Source: AP-15 sp963772965 (GTDB taxonomy: Bacteria > Pseudomonadota > Alphaproteobacteria > ATCC43930 > CGMCC-115725). From it: a DNA stretch of 64,000 nucleotides. A model generated the notes under the pieces. It searched no databases. It saw only the letters and a program-made list of their open reading frames with translations, and was not told where the DNA came from. Positions 18,134 to 26,770 of the stretch are shown piece after piece. A program made the translations under genes and the position numbers. Every line of letters starts with the position of its first letter. The first letter of the stretch is position 1. The DNA lies in NCBI GenBank assembly GCA_963772965.1, contig CAVYZU010000012.1, positions 124,001 to 188,000 of the forward strand. The letters run 5' to 3'.

Positions 18134-18916
18134 ATGCGAGCGAAGCTGGGCTGGAGCCTCGTATGGGGCGCCATCGTGGTGAGCTGTTTTGCCGGGCCTT
18201 CTCGTAAGGCGACGGCGGGCAATTGTGCGCTTTATGCGCGCGCCGTAACCGGCATCGATCTTTACGGTGCCGCTGGCGGCTGGTGGTATGAAGCCGCCGG
18301 TCGCTATCAGCGTGGGCAGATGCCGGTGGTCGGGTCGATCCTCGTATTCCGGCCGACGAGCGGTTCGCGGTCCGGTCACGTTGCGGTCGTCTCCAAGATT
18401 GTCGGGCCATCGATGGTGCTGGTCGACCAGTCAAACTGGTATCACGGCAGGGTCACCCTAGGCACCCCGGTCGCCGATACCTCGCCCAACCATGACTGGA
18501 CCACGGTCGCGGTCATGAACGTCAATTCCGGCCAGTTTGGCCGCGACAACCCGACCTTTGGCTTTATCTATCCGCAAGCCGGATCCGGCCAAACCATAAC
18601 GACCGTTGCCACGGCCGGGTTCGAGCCACCGCTCGCCGCTGCCCGCACCTACGACGACCCCAGCGAGCAGGCGAACTTGTTTCATTTTGCGGTTGCGGAG
18701 AATTACCGTCATCGCGGCAGCCGGCGGTGGGCGCACGGGCGGACTGGAAAGTATTCGCTGCGTTTTGCCGCGGCTTCCCATCGGCATGGCCATAGCGGCT
18801 GGCACGCGCACGCCTGGACCGGGCATGTGTCGCACGCAGCGGCGCACCATTCGCGGCTGCAAGCGGCCGAGACCAGCCGGCGACCGCATGCCTATCGGGT
18901 CGCCTCGGGCGATTGA
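18134..18916 (+). CDS. Secreted CHAP domain protein with His-rich C-terminus
   Basis: A 260-residue protein with an N-terminal hydrophobic segment, then a CHAP amidase/peptidase fold. The catalytic Cys31 is in GNCALYAR, His82 in SGHVAVV and the polar third residue in DQSNW (about 98-102). CHAP enzymes cut cell-wall peptides. After residue about 180 the sequence becomes low-complexity and basic, with 13 histidines in the last 77 or so residues (for example SHRHGHSGWHAHAW), which might bind metal. No phage genes are near, so this is probably a chromosomal wall hydrolase. Confidence 0.82.
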   Translation: MRAKLGWSLVWGAIVVSCFAGPSRKATAGNCALYARAVTGIDLYGAAGGWWYEAAGRYQRGQMPVVGSILVFRPTSGSRSGHVAVVSKIVGPSMVLVDQSNWYHGRVTLGTPVADTSPNHDWTTVAVMNVNSGQFGRDNPTFGFIYPQAGSGQTITTVATAGFEPPLAAARTYDDPSEQANLFHFAVAENYRHRGSRRWAHGRTGKYSLRFAAASHRHGHSGWHAHAWTGHVSHAAAHHSRLQAAETSRRPHAYRVASGD

Positions 18917-18968
18917 CAGACATACCGCGAGCGCGCCTATCCTCGCCCTCCGCAGCGCGAGGGGAGCC

Positions 18969-20378
18969 ATGCCGTCAGCCAACACCGATCCCGCCCTGTT
19001 GCCGGCCCATATTCTGTCGACCGAGATTGGCGCCGGAAGGCTGTCGCCGGTCGATGTCGTCGATGCGCTGCTCGCGCGCATCCGCGCGCAGGATCCGAAA
19101 CTGCGTGCCTATGTCGAGGTATATGCCGACGAAGCGCGGCTCGCCGCCGAGGCCGCCGACAAGGCCATTCGATCGGGACACAGGATCGGTCCACTGCATG
19201 GAATCCCGATCGCGCTGAAAGATTTGATTGAGATCGAGGGGCGAATCACCACCGGCGGCTCGCAAGTGTGGAGCGAGCGCCGCTCGACCTACACGGCGAC
19301 GATCGCCCGGCGGATGATTGCGGCCGGGATGATTGTGCTCGGCAAGACCCACACAGTCGAGTTCGCGATGGGCGGCTGGGGCACCAATCAGCATCGGGGC
19401 ACGCCCTGGAACCCCTGGGACCGCGACACGGCGCGCAACCCCGGAGGGTCGAGCAGCGGTACGGGTGTCGCGGTCGCGGCATGCATGGCGCCCTGGGGAA
19501 TCGGCACCGATACCGGCGGCTCGGTCCGGCTGCCATCGTCCTGGTGTGGGCTGTCCGGCCTCAAGACCACGATCGGCCGCGTGAGCACATATGGCGTTCT
19601 GCCATTGAGCCCGAGCCTCGATACACCCGGTCCGATGGCCCGCTCGGTCGAGGATGCAGCCCTGCTGTATCAGCTGATCGAGGGACCTGATCCGCATGAC
19701 CCACGCACCCTGGGACGGCCGCCGGCCGGCGCGTCGGCGACGATGCGGCGCAGGGTCAAGGGCTTGAAGCTGGCGCGCATGCCGGCGATCGAACGCGATC
19801 ACGTGTCCGCCGAAATGCTCAACGCCTACGATGCGGCGCTCGATACAATGGCGCGGCTCGGGGCCGAGATCGTCTCGGTCGAGCTGCCCCGCCGCTTTTC
19901 AGAATATACCCAGCTGACTGGCCGCATCATTGGCGCCGAATCGTATTTCCTGGTCGGCGATCTGATCGACGATTTAAGCCTGCCGATCGACGAAGAGGTG
20001 CGCCCGCGCATCGCATCCGGGCGCGGCGTTTCGGCTCGTGAATATCTCGGCGCGTTGCGTGAACAGGCCGAAGCGAAGGTGGAATTCGATGCCGCGCTCG
20101 GCGACGCCGATGCCTTGCTGACCCCGACGACGACCACCGCCGCGGTACCGCTCGAGGCCGTCGACCAGAGCACGACGCCGGCGCATTTCACCCGCTTTGT
20201 CAACGCGCTGGAATTATGCGCGCTGGCTATCCCCGACGGCTTCACCGCGAGCGGTCTGCCTTTGTCATTGCAGATCGTCTGCCGGCCCTATGATGAGGAG
20301 ACGGCATTGCGCATTGGCTGGGCGTATCAACAGATGACCGACTGGCACGAGCGCCACCCACCCAACCTCGCCGCCTGA
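18969..20378 (+). CDS. Amidase (amidase signature family)
   Basis: A 469-residue Ser-cisSer-Lys amidase. Lys84 lies in GIPIALKD, the cis-Ser in NPGGSSSGTG (157-165) and the nucleophile Ser185 in DTGGSVR. It resembles GatA and amidohydrolases of small amides or aryl amides. No gatB or gatC is adjacent, so it is not the transamidosome subunit. I start at ATG 18969 after GAGGGGAGCC; a frame open to 18606 overlaps the CHAP gene and is not conserved. It is convergent with the alpha/beta hydrolase. Confidence 0.9.
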   Translation: MPSANTDPALLPAHILSTEIGAGRLSPVDVVDALLARIRAQDPKLRAYVEVYADEARLAAEAADKAIRSGHRIGPLHGIPIALKDLIEIEGRITTGGSQVWSERRSTYTATIARRMIAAGMIVLGKTHTVEFAMGGWGTNQHRGTPWNPWDRDTARNPGGSSSGTGVAVAACMAPWGIGTDTGGSVRLPSSWCGLSGLKTTIGRVSTYGVLPLSPSLDTPGPMARSVEDAALLYQLIEGPDPHDPRTLGRPPAGASATMRRRVKGLKLARMPAIERDHVSAEMLNAYDAALDTMARLGAEIVSVELPRRFSEYTQLTGRIIGAESYFLVGDLIDDLSLPIDEEVRPRIASGRGVSAREYLGALREQAEAKVEFDAALGDADALLTPTTTTAAVPLEAVDQSTTPAHFTRFVNALELCALAIPDGFTASGLPLSLQIVCRPYDEETALRIGWAYQQMTDWHERHPPNLAA

Positions 20379-20381
20379 CGG

Positions 20382-21194
20382 TCAATTGCCGAGGCCGAAA
20401 CGGCGGCTGAGGAAGTCGCGGACAGCGGCGGCGCAGCGCTCGGGAAATGCGTCGCAGATATTGTGCGGCGCACCGTCATAGACCCGCATCTCGACATCGG
20501 GAACGTTCCGGCGGAAGGGCTCGTAATTCGCCGTCGAGCCGATCTGCTCAGCGCCGGGCACCACGACCAAGGTCGGGCAGCGGATGCGGCTGACCTCATC
20601 GCTCCAGTCATAGCTCGCCATCAGCAGCACGAATTTGCCGATATAAGCGGGATCGTTTTTCGCGGCTTCATCAAGAAACCATTCGACGAGCCCAGGATCG
20701 ACCTGATCCAGCGGCAGCCTTTCGGCGATCGTCTCGGCCAGAAAGCCGCGCAGCCCCTTGGCGGCGATCTGCGGGATCCAGCTCGGCGCCTGGCTGTTTT
20801 TGAGCCCCGGGGTCGAGCCGAACAGCATCAGGCTGCGTACGCGCTCGCCGTGGTTCATCGCCAGCTGCTGGCCGAGATAGCCGCCCGCCGAATTGCCGAC
20901 AATATGCGTGCTGCTCAGGCCGAGATGGTCCATCAGCTCGGTCACGTCGGTTACCAGCCGGTCAAGCGTCAGCGGGCGTTCGGATGGCGGAATCTCGGCT
21001 TCGCCATGGCCGCGCAAATCCATTCGGATGACCCGATAATCGCGGCAGAGCGTCGGGACCCAAGCGTAATAGCGCCGCGAACTCCCCATTGCCGCATGCA
21101 GCAACAACAGGGTAGCCGGTTCTTTCCACGGGTCAGTAAAGTCGTCGATTGTATAAGCGAGCCGCACACCATCGCTCGCTGAAAAGCGTTCCAT
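20382..21194 (-). CDS. Alpha/beta fold hydrolase
   Basis: A 270-residue hydrolase. The oxyanion-side HAAMG is near residue 33, DLRGHGEAE at 59-67, the nucleophile Ser102 in GNSAGG, and the catalytic His near the C-terminus in DGAPHNICDAF. GGGAGGG precedes the ATG. Similar proteins include 3-oxoadipate enol-lactonase-like esterases, but the substrate is not readable. It may form a unit with the HAD gene that lies upstream on the same strand, 44 bases away. Confidence 0.9.
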   Translation of the reverse strand: MERFSASDGVRLAYTIDDFTDPWKEPATLLLLHAAMGSSRRYYAWVPTLCRDYRVIRMDLRGHGEAEIPPSERPLTLDRLVTDVTELMDHLGLSSTHIVGNSAGGYLGQQLAMNHGERVRSLMLFGSTPGLKNSQAPSWIPQIAAKGLRGFLAETIAERLPLDQVDPGLVEWFLDEAAKNDPAYIGKFVLLMASYDWSDEVSRIRCPTLVVVPGAEQIGSTANYEPFRRNVPDVEMRVYDGAPHNICDAFPERCAAAVRDFLSRRFGLGN

Positions 21195-21238
21195 GTGGCC
21201 CTCCCCATGCCTACCGATTAACCGCTCAACCCAAATCC

Positions 21239-21886
21239 TTAGCCCGACACCCGACTCTCCGCCAAGCCGAACAGATCAAGGAGTGGCGTCAAGCTTCGCT
21301 CCCGCCATAATGGCGGCGGCGCGCCTGGCGGAACATCCATCCCTATCCGGTCGTGCCAATATACCTGGAGGCCGAGCTTGGCCGCCCCGAACAGGTCGTA
21401 GGCTGACCCAGCGACAAACAGGCAGCGCTCGGCCGACACACCCAGCGTGTCGAGGGCGAGCCGGTAGGGCCGCGGGTCAGGTTTGTAGAAGCCCGCATGT
21501 TCAGCAGTGACGATGACGGCAAACTCCGCGCCAATGCGGGATGCGGCTATCCGACCCAATTTTTCCGAGCAGTTGGTGACGATGCCGAGCGGGACCACAC
21601 CGGCCAGCGAGCCCAGAATGGTGGACGCTTCCGGCCACGGCTGCAGTGCGCCGTACCCGGCCGCCAGATCGTCAGCCAGCGAGCGCGGCAGACCCACCTC
21701 CTCTGCAGCCTCCGCTACCAATGTCTCATAGGGTCGGTAGCGTCCGGTGGCGTAAGTATTGCGCAGATAAGCGCTCCGCCAACGCTTGCCATCATCGGCA
21801 TTGCCGGCGACATTGTTCCACAGGGCCCGTGAGTCGATAAGCGCCGTCAGCAGATCAAACAGCACGGCGTCATAGCGGCGGACCAA
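21239..21886 (-). CDS. HAD superfamily hydrolase (haloacid dehalogenase-like)
   Basis: A 215-residue HAD-IA protein. The nucleophile is Asp11 in LFDLLTALIDS, motif II is GIVTNCS, the lysine lies in GFYKPDPRPY, and motif IV is FVAGSAYDL. The DLLTALID form instead of DxDGT is typical of the 2-haloacid dehalogenase branch. It starts with TTG, well supported by AAGGGAG six bases upstream. Whether it removes halogen or phosphate cannot be decided here. Confidence 0.87.
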   Translation of the reverse strand: MVRRYDAVLFDLLTALIDSRALWNNVAGNADDGKRWRSAYLRNTYATGRYRPYETLVAEAAEEVGLPRSLADDLAAGYGALQPWPEASTILGSLAGVVPLGIVTNCSEKLGRIAASRIGAEFAVIVTAEHAGFYKPDPRPYRLALDTLGVSAERCLFVAGSAYDLFGAAKLGLQVYWHDRIGMDVPPGAPPPLWRERSLTPLLDLFGLAESRVSG

Positions 21887-22072
21887 TTCGGACTCCCTTC
21901 GCAGGGTTGACTCGGTCTAGCGACGACCGCGACCCAGCGTCTATAGCCGAAGCAGCGCTGGCTACATCCGCCAGAGACATAGGATCGGCGGCGGATATCC
22001 CGATGTGAGCACCAGAGCAAGTTCAAGGCCTGCCCGATCCAAGTGTCGAACAGGCCCCGACTGACTCACAGA

Positions 22073-22406
22073 TTATCGCTTGCCGCCCGAATCAGCGACA
22101 GCATGGGATGCGGCCTTCGCAGCAGCGGCCGCCCCAGCACCTTCTTCCAGCATATAAAATGAGCCGTTGAGTTCCCCCGAACGTGCTGTTAATTCCAGTA
22201 ACCGATTTGTCCGCGAGATTGCCGGAATACGTAGTTTTAAGGTTGTTGAACTGAAACGTAAGGATCCCGGCGACCTGAGCCCAAGTACCGTGATAACCCT
22301 CGCCATTGCTCCAGGTATTGTTGGGGGCAATGGTCATCGGGGTCGATGCGTAGTGCCCGGTCGTATTCCAGTCGTAATGTAGCGTCCAATTTCCAGGAAC
22401 GCTCAT
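22073..22406 (-). CDS. Small conserved hypothetical protein, frame disrupted by one extra base
   Basis: ATG 22406 has AGGAGG six bases upstream and opens a frame beginning MSVPGNWTLHYDWNTTGHY, then GEGYHGTWAQVAGILTFQF. Near the CCCCC at 22174-22178 the frame changes and the sequence continues in the other frame as ELNGSFYMLEEGA, then an Ala-rich tail to the stop at 22073. Removing one base restores a protein of about 110 residues. The GNWTL...GTW...LTFQF pattern suggests a small beta-barrel or lipocalin-like fold, but I do not recognise a function. The 186 bases on its 3' side (21887-22072) hold nothing I recognise. Confidence 0.65.
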
Positions 22407-22603
22407 GTCTACCTCCTCTTGTAAGGCTCGCCGAAGTCGCGAACCAGCTCGGAATCTAGTGGGTTCTCCCATTCCAGGATGTGACCCGGCTGATAGCTGT
22501 CGATATAAATGCTTGGTCGCAGCGAGTTCGATCGGGGCTCCGCCGCGCGAGCTACCCACTGCACGCTCACCAGGCGGCGTGGCCCAAGCGTGAAGGAGAC
22601 GTC

Positions 22604-23635
22604 ATGAGGATCGGAATCTTTCTGACCGGCCAGCACCCGCCGGACAGCGACATCGTCGCCGAGCTCGAAGGGCAATACGCGATGACGCGGCTGGCGCGTG
22701 ACCGCGGTTGGGACGCCGTCGCCACCGGTCAGCATTATCTGAGCGAAGGCGTGCGTCAGCTGCAGCTGATCCCGTTTCTGGCGCGGCTCGCGGCCGAAGC
22801 CGGCGAGATGACCGGCATCGCCGGAGTCCTACTGGCAACACTGCACAACCCGGTCGAAACCGCGGAGTGCATTGCGTCGCTCGACGCGATCTGGCGGGGC
22901 AATTTTGTCTTCGGCGTCGGGCTCGGTTACCGCGAGGTCGAATTCGATGCGTTCGGCGTACCAAAAGGTCAGCGCGTGCGCCGCTTCGAGCAATGCCTCG
23001 AAGTGGTCAAGCGGCTATGGACCGAGGAACACGTCACCTTCGAAAACGAAATCTGTAAGCTCGCCAATATCACTGCAACCTGTCGCCCGGTGCAAAAGCC
23101 GCACCCGCCGATCTGGATCGCCGCCAACAGCGACGCCGCGGTGCGCCGCGCCGCCCGCCTCGGCGACAGCTTTTTTATCAACCCGCATGCGACAATGCCG
23201 GTCATTACCGGCCAGATGGCGCTTTATCGCGCCGAATTGGCCAAGCACGGCAAGCCGTTCCCGACGGTGCTGCCCTATTTGCGCGAGATCTATTGCGCCA
23301 AGGACAAGCGCACCGCGGTCGAGATGGCCGGGCCCTACCTGGCCGAGAAATATCGAACTTACGCGCAATGGGGCCAGGACCAGGTGTTGCCGGGTCAGGA
23401 TTTGTTTCGCCAATCACTCGAAGCACTGTTGCAGGACCGCTTTGTGCTCGGCAGCCCCGAGGAATGCTACGAACAGCTCCGCCCCTGCTGGGAACAGGCT
23501 GGCGCCAATTACCTGATTTTCCGCACGCATTGGAGCGGCATGCCGGTCGCCCACGCGCTCGCCAGCATGCGCCTGATCAGCGACGAGCTGTTGCCGGCGT
23601 TGCGCCGCGTTTCGCCAGTTCGCGCGGCAGGCTAA
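22604..23635 (+). CDS. LLM class flavin-dependent oxidoreductase (luciferase-like)
   Basis: A 343-residue bacterial luciferase-like TIM barrel that uses reduced flavin, or F420 in some relatives. Recognisable pieces are GQHYLSEGVRQLQ, GNFVFGVGLGYREVEFDAFGV, RRFEQCLEVVKRLW and PPIWIAANSDAAVRRAARLGD. ATG 22604 follows GAAGGAG; a frame open to 22481 is ignored. Members oxidise alkanesulfonates, terpenes or other small substrates. The substrate is open. Confidence 0.92.
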   Translation: MRIGIFLTGQHPPDSDIVAELEGQYAMTRLARDRGWDAVATGQHYLSEGVRQLQLIPFLARLAAEAGEMTGIAGVLLATLHNPVETAECIASLDAIWRGNFVFGVGLGYREVEFDAFGVPKGQRVRRFEQCLEVVKRLWTEEHVTFENEICKLANITATCRPVQKPHPPIWIAANSDAAVRRAARLGDSFFINPHATMPVITGQMALYRAELAKHGKPFPTVLPYLREIYCAKDKRTAVEMAGPYLAEKYRTYAQWGQDQVLPGQDLFRQSLEALLQDRFVLGSPEECYEQLRPCWEQAGANYLIFRTHWSGMPVAHALASMRLISDELLPALRRVSPVRAAG

Positions 23636-23690
23636 AGGTATTTACTGTCGAAAATCACCGTAGCTGCCCCTTGCGCGGGCCGTACCCGGG

Positions 23691-23744
23691 CATCCACGAC
23701 TTTCTCCGCGCTTGAAGACGTGGATGGCCGGATCAAGCCCGGCC
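23691..23744. repeat. Compound palindromic repeat
   Basis: CATCCACG at 23691 pairs with CGTGGATG at 23719-23726. It is followed at once by a second hairpin, GGCCGG-ATCAAGC-CCGGCC. The same architecture appears at 52768-52842, so this is a second family of palindromic intergenic repeat in the window. Confidence 0.7.
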
Positions 23745-23799
23745 ACTGGGGAATTGCCCGAAGAAGGCACAGCTGCGGGAAGACGTGACTTTGCCGCCC

Positions 23800-24637
23800 T
23801 TACGCACCGGGCGGGAAAAACACCAGCATCCGCAATTCGAGGCTCTCGCGCGGCGAGGCATCGGGCGGCGTGGTCGGATCGTTGAAGCCGGTATGCGCCG
23901 AGAACCGCTTGGCGCCGTGCAACGCCGAATCGTAGCAGCGGATCAGCACCGCCTCGTCAGCCTGCATCTTTGGGAAATAGTAATAGCGCTGGTTGGGGTT
24001 GTAGGTGATCGCATAGGTTTCGCCGGTGCGGTCCGGGTATTTGAGATCGCTGGCGATCAGGTTTTCTTCCGTGAGGCTCTGCGCGTCGCACAGAGTCAGC
24101 GGGGAGTTCGAGCACCGGCCCGCGGATCGGCCGCCACAGATTGTTGATCGCAAAGCGGCGCTTGAGCAGTTCTTCCGCCTCGTCACCCATCAGATCGCGG
24201 ACCCGCTGCGGCGCCGACCAGGCGGTATAATCGTTGTGCACGCGTTTCGCCGGGATCTTGATCGTCTTGTCCTTTGCCGACATGCCGGCGTTGCGCACGA
24301 TATGATCAAAGGCGACGACACGGGCAGCGCCGGTCGCTTCTTTCATGACCCGCTCGCATTCGGGGTAATAAATCGAGCGGATCTGGTCTTCATCGTAAAA
24401 GTTTGTCACTGCCGTCTGGTGGTGCAGCAGTACAAACCCTTCCCGGTCTAATGACAGTTGGTCGATCAACGGCCGCGCATTACGGATTGCGACCCGGTGT
24501 TCGATATTCTTGCCGTTGCGCACCGGGGTCCCAAGTGGCGGTTCGTAATTGTACGCAACAGGCCTTTCCGCCATCGGCACGAGAAAATTGAGCGGCGCCA
24601 CGATGCTGTCGAGGCTCGCCGTCGTCATGCCGTCCAT
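23800..24637 (-). CDS. CmcJ/NvfI family oxidoreductase, frame disrupted by one extra base
   Basis: The N-terminal two-thirds lie in one frame (AHRV-type start to NNLWRPIRGPVLELP) and the last third in another (LTLCDAQSLTEENLIASD, RYYYFPKMQADEAVLI, ESLELRMLVFFPPG). The switch is at the GGGG at 24101-24104; dropping one base joins RPIRGPVLELP to LTLCDAQS as in the CmcJ family. The restored protein is about 279 residues. HNDYT supplies a likely iron-ligand pair of a 2-oxoglutarate-type oxygenase. Family members hydroxylate beta-lactams or fungal metabolites. GGAGGAC precedes the ATG. Confidence 0.8.
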
Positions 24638-24834
24638 CATGTCCTCCGCGTCAGTTCGATAGCCAGGTGGGCTCGACGTTAAGACAGCGCAACCGCAGCG
24701 TCAAACGATGCAAGAGACACCGTGACGCCGCAATTAATGTTGCGAGCGCCGGGTCGATGTGGTTGCACGCCCACCGGCGCTCTGCGACAATTTGTACGTC
24801 CGAGATCAACGCTTCGCGATTATGGGAGGATCAG

Positions 24835-25215
24835 ATGAGCGAGAACCGAGGCTACCACGCCCACGTCTACTACAATACCGAGACCAAACCGCTGGCCGCT
24901 TGTCTACGGGAGACAATCATCGAAAAATTCAACGTCGAGCCGGGCGGCTTCAGCGACGAGCCGCGCGGCCCGCATCCGATCTCGCAGTTCAACGTCATCT
25001 TCAAGAATGACGAGTTTCAGAACATCGTCCCATGGCTGATGCTGAACCGCGAAGGGCTCGATGTTTTGGTTCACCCGCTGACCGACAGCTCTTATGACGA
25101 CCACAGCAAGAATGCGCTGTGGCTTGGCACACCCGTGCCGATGAAGCTCGATATCCTGCGGCCGAGCTATCGCGCGGAATTACTGCCAAAGGATCTGCAG
25201 CACACGGCAGCGTAA
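24835..25215 (+). CDS. DOPA 4,5-dioxygenase family protein
   Basis: A 126-residue small extradiol-type dioxygenase. His8 and His10 in GYHAHVYY, His47 in GPHPISQF and His80 in VLVHPLT are the conserved histidines of this family. It cleaves catechol-type rings in plants, fungi and bacteria. ATG 24835 is preceded by GGAGGA; the longer frame from 24667 crosses the intergenic gap and is rejected. It is divergent from the CmcJ-like gene; the 197 bases between them hold no other gene. Confidence 0.88.
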   Translation: MSENRGYHAHVYYNTETKPLAACLRETIIEKFNVEPGGFSDEPRGPHPISQFNVIFKNDEFQNIVPWLMLNREGLDVLVHPLTDSSYDDHSKNALWLGTPVPMKLDILRPSYRAELLPKDLQHTAA

Positions 25216-25285
25216 ACCGGACGCCTCTGCGGGCCGCGCTGCCCATCCGGTGCGCGGCCAGCGAAGCGATACGGGAGCAGCGGGC

Positions 25286-25714
25286 ATGGGTGGGTTCCTC
25301 GATCGCATCGCGACTGCTGGCGGCAGCTTTTTTATGCTGCTCGGCCGATTGGCGTTGGCGGCGATCTTTGTGCCAAGCGGGTTCGGCAAGCTCAGCCATA
25401 TCGACACTTTCGCGCACAACTTGGCGGCGCGCGGGGTACCGATGTCCGGACTGATGGCGGTGATCGCCGCCTGCGTCGAATTCTTCGGCTCGCTCGCGAT
25501 CGTTTTCGGGTTCAAGACGCGCGCCGCGGCGCTATTGATGGCGGTTTTTACCGCCTGCGCGGCGCTTATCGAGCACCGCTTCTGGCAGGTCTTCGGTCCC
25601 GCTCACCAGGACCAGTACTATCATTTCATGAAGAACATTGCGATCATCGGCGGCTTCTTATGCCTATTCGCCGCCGGGCCGGGCTCATTTGCTATGGACC
25701 GCCGCCGCCGCTGA
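25286..25714 (+). CDS. DoxX family membrane protein
   Basis: A 142-residue protein with four predicted membrane spans. It has the family sequences GRLALAAIFVPSGFGKL, GVPMSGLMAVIAACVEFFGSLAIVFG and TRAAALLMAVFTACAAL. DoxX proteins are linked to quinone or thiosulfate oxidation and to oxidative stress, though the biochemical role is rarely known. It starts at ATG 25286 after GGGAG. Its 3' end overlaps the convergent small gene by 23 bases. Confidence 0.88.
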   Translation: MGGFLDRIATAGGSFFMLLGRLALAAIFVPSGFGKLSHIDTFAHNLAARGVPMSGLMAVIAACVEFFGSLAIVFGFKTRAAALLMAVFTACAALIEHRFWQVFGPAHQDQYYHFMKNIAIIGGFLCLFAAGPGSFAMDRRRR

Positions 25715-26051
25715 TCCCGCCGTTGATTAAGGTCTGCACCGAGAGCGGAGCGTAGAGCCCCAGAATATCCGCTGCCGAAACGGCCTCGTCGTCATCGACG
25801 ACTTCGACGAAGACTGCTGTCTCGCCGTTGCTGATAAAGGTCACGAAGGTCTGCCGCGCGTTGCCGAGCACCAGCGGGTCGATCTGCAATGCCTCGAGCT
25901 CGGCCTGCACTTCGAGCGGCACCGGCCCCACCTCCTTCAACACGCGGTGCGCGAGTCGGTTGTAGGGAAAGCCTTCGGTATGAAGCCGATGGTACGCGTC
26001 GAGCGCGATACCCGCCGATGGGAAAAGACCAATTACAAGCTTAGCGGCCAT
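25692..26051 (-). CDS. Hypothetical protein (possible stress-response DUF)
   Basis: A 119-residue acidic protein starting MAAKLVIGLFPSAGIALDAYHRLHTEGFPYNRL. The LVIGLFPSAGIALDA start resembles short general-stress proteins that act on or mimic membrane-associated regulators, but I cannot name a family. The C-terminus ends in a Gly-rich tail. GGAGG lies nine bases before ATG 26051. The DUF4142 gene is next upstream on the same strand, 42 bases away. Confidence 0.65.
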   Translation of the reverse strand: MAAKLVIGLFPSAGIALDAYHRLHTEGFPYNRLAHRVLKEVGPVPLEVQAELEALQIDPLVLGNARQTFVTFISNGETAVFVEVVDDDEAVSAADILGLYAPLSVQTLINGGISGGGGP

Positions 26052-26093
26052 CGATATGTTCCTCCGCACCGATGCTGCCAAGCCTCTATCCGA

Positions 26094-26675
26094 TTACCGC
26101 GCCGCCGTCGACCCTAGCTTCGCCGCCAACTCACCTGCCATTTTGCGGTGCTCTTGCAAGGTCGGCAGCGTATTGCGGGCGAAGTCTTGCAGTTGCCGAT
26201 CCCCACCCGACGCCGCCTCGTTCTGAAACAGCTTTATCGCCTGATCGTGATCGACAACCATCGCATGGACGTAATCCCGATTGAAGTTCGCGTCGTGCTC
26301 GTCAGCGAGTTTGTCGCGGAGCTTGCGATGCTCGATGTCCAGGCTCGTTGGCAATTCGATCCCTTTGGCTTGTGCGATCGCGGTTAGACGCGCATCGGCT
26401 CGGGTATGGTCCGTGATCATCCGATCGGCAAAACGGCGGACGTCCGGGTTTGCCGATTTCTGGGCGAGCTTGCCGAGCTCGATTTCGGCCAATCCGCTCT
26501 GCGCGGCGCTCTCGACAAAATCGCGGTCTTGCTTAGTCAATCCGGGCTGCGCCGCCGCCGGGGCGGAAGTGGCAGGACTTGTCTGCGCCAGCGCTGGGCC
26601 GCCCGCATTCATCAACAAGGACGAATAAGCCAGTCCGATCGCGGCCATCGCTATCACAACGCGCTTCGCGGTCAC
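26094..26675 (-). CDS. DUF4142 family periplasmic protein
   Basis: A 193-residue exported protein. A signal peptide ends near PALAQ, followed by a Pro/Ala linker and a four-helix DUF4142 domain: DRDFVESAAQSGLAEIELGKLA, VRRFADRMITDH, DANFNRDYVHAMVVDH. The fold is ferritin-like. Its role is unknown and members often sit among stress genes. I start at GTG 26675 because GGAGGAG lies immediately before it; ATG 26699 would add eight non-signal residues. Confidence 0.85.
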   Translation of the reverse strand: MTAKRVVIAMAAIGLAYSSLLMNAGGPALAQTSPATSAPAAAQPGLTKQDRDFVESAAQSGLAEIELGKLAQKSANPDVRRFADRMITDHTRADARLTAIAQAKGIELPTSLDIEHRKLRDKLADEHDANFNRDYVHAMVVDHDQAIKLFQNEAASGGDRQLQDFARNTLPTLQEHRKMAGELAAKLGSTAAR

Positions 26676-26770
26676 CGGCTCCTCCCGTGTCGCGAACATA
26701 CGCGGTGAACGGCGGGATGTATCGGCGGGTTCCCGTGAACGGGGTGGGCTCCCCGGCTTCGACTAGTTGC

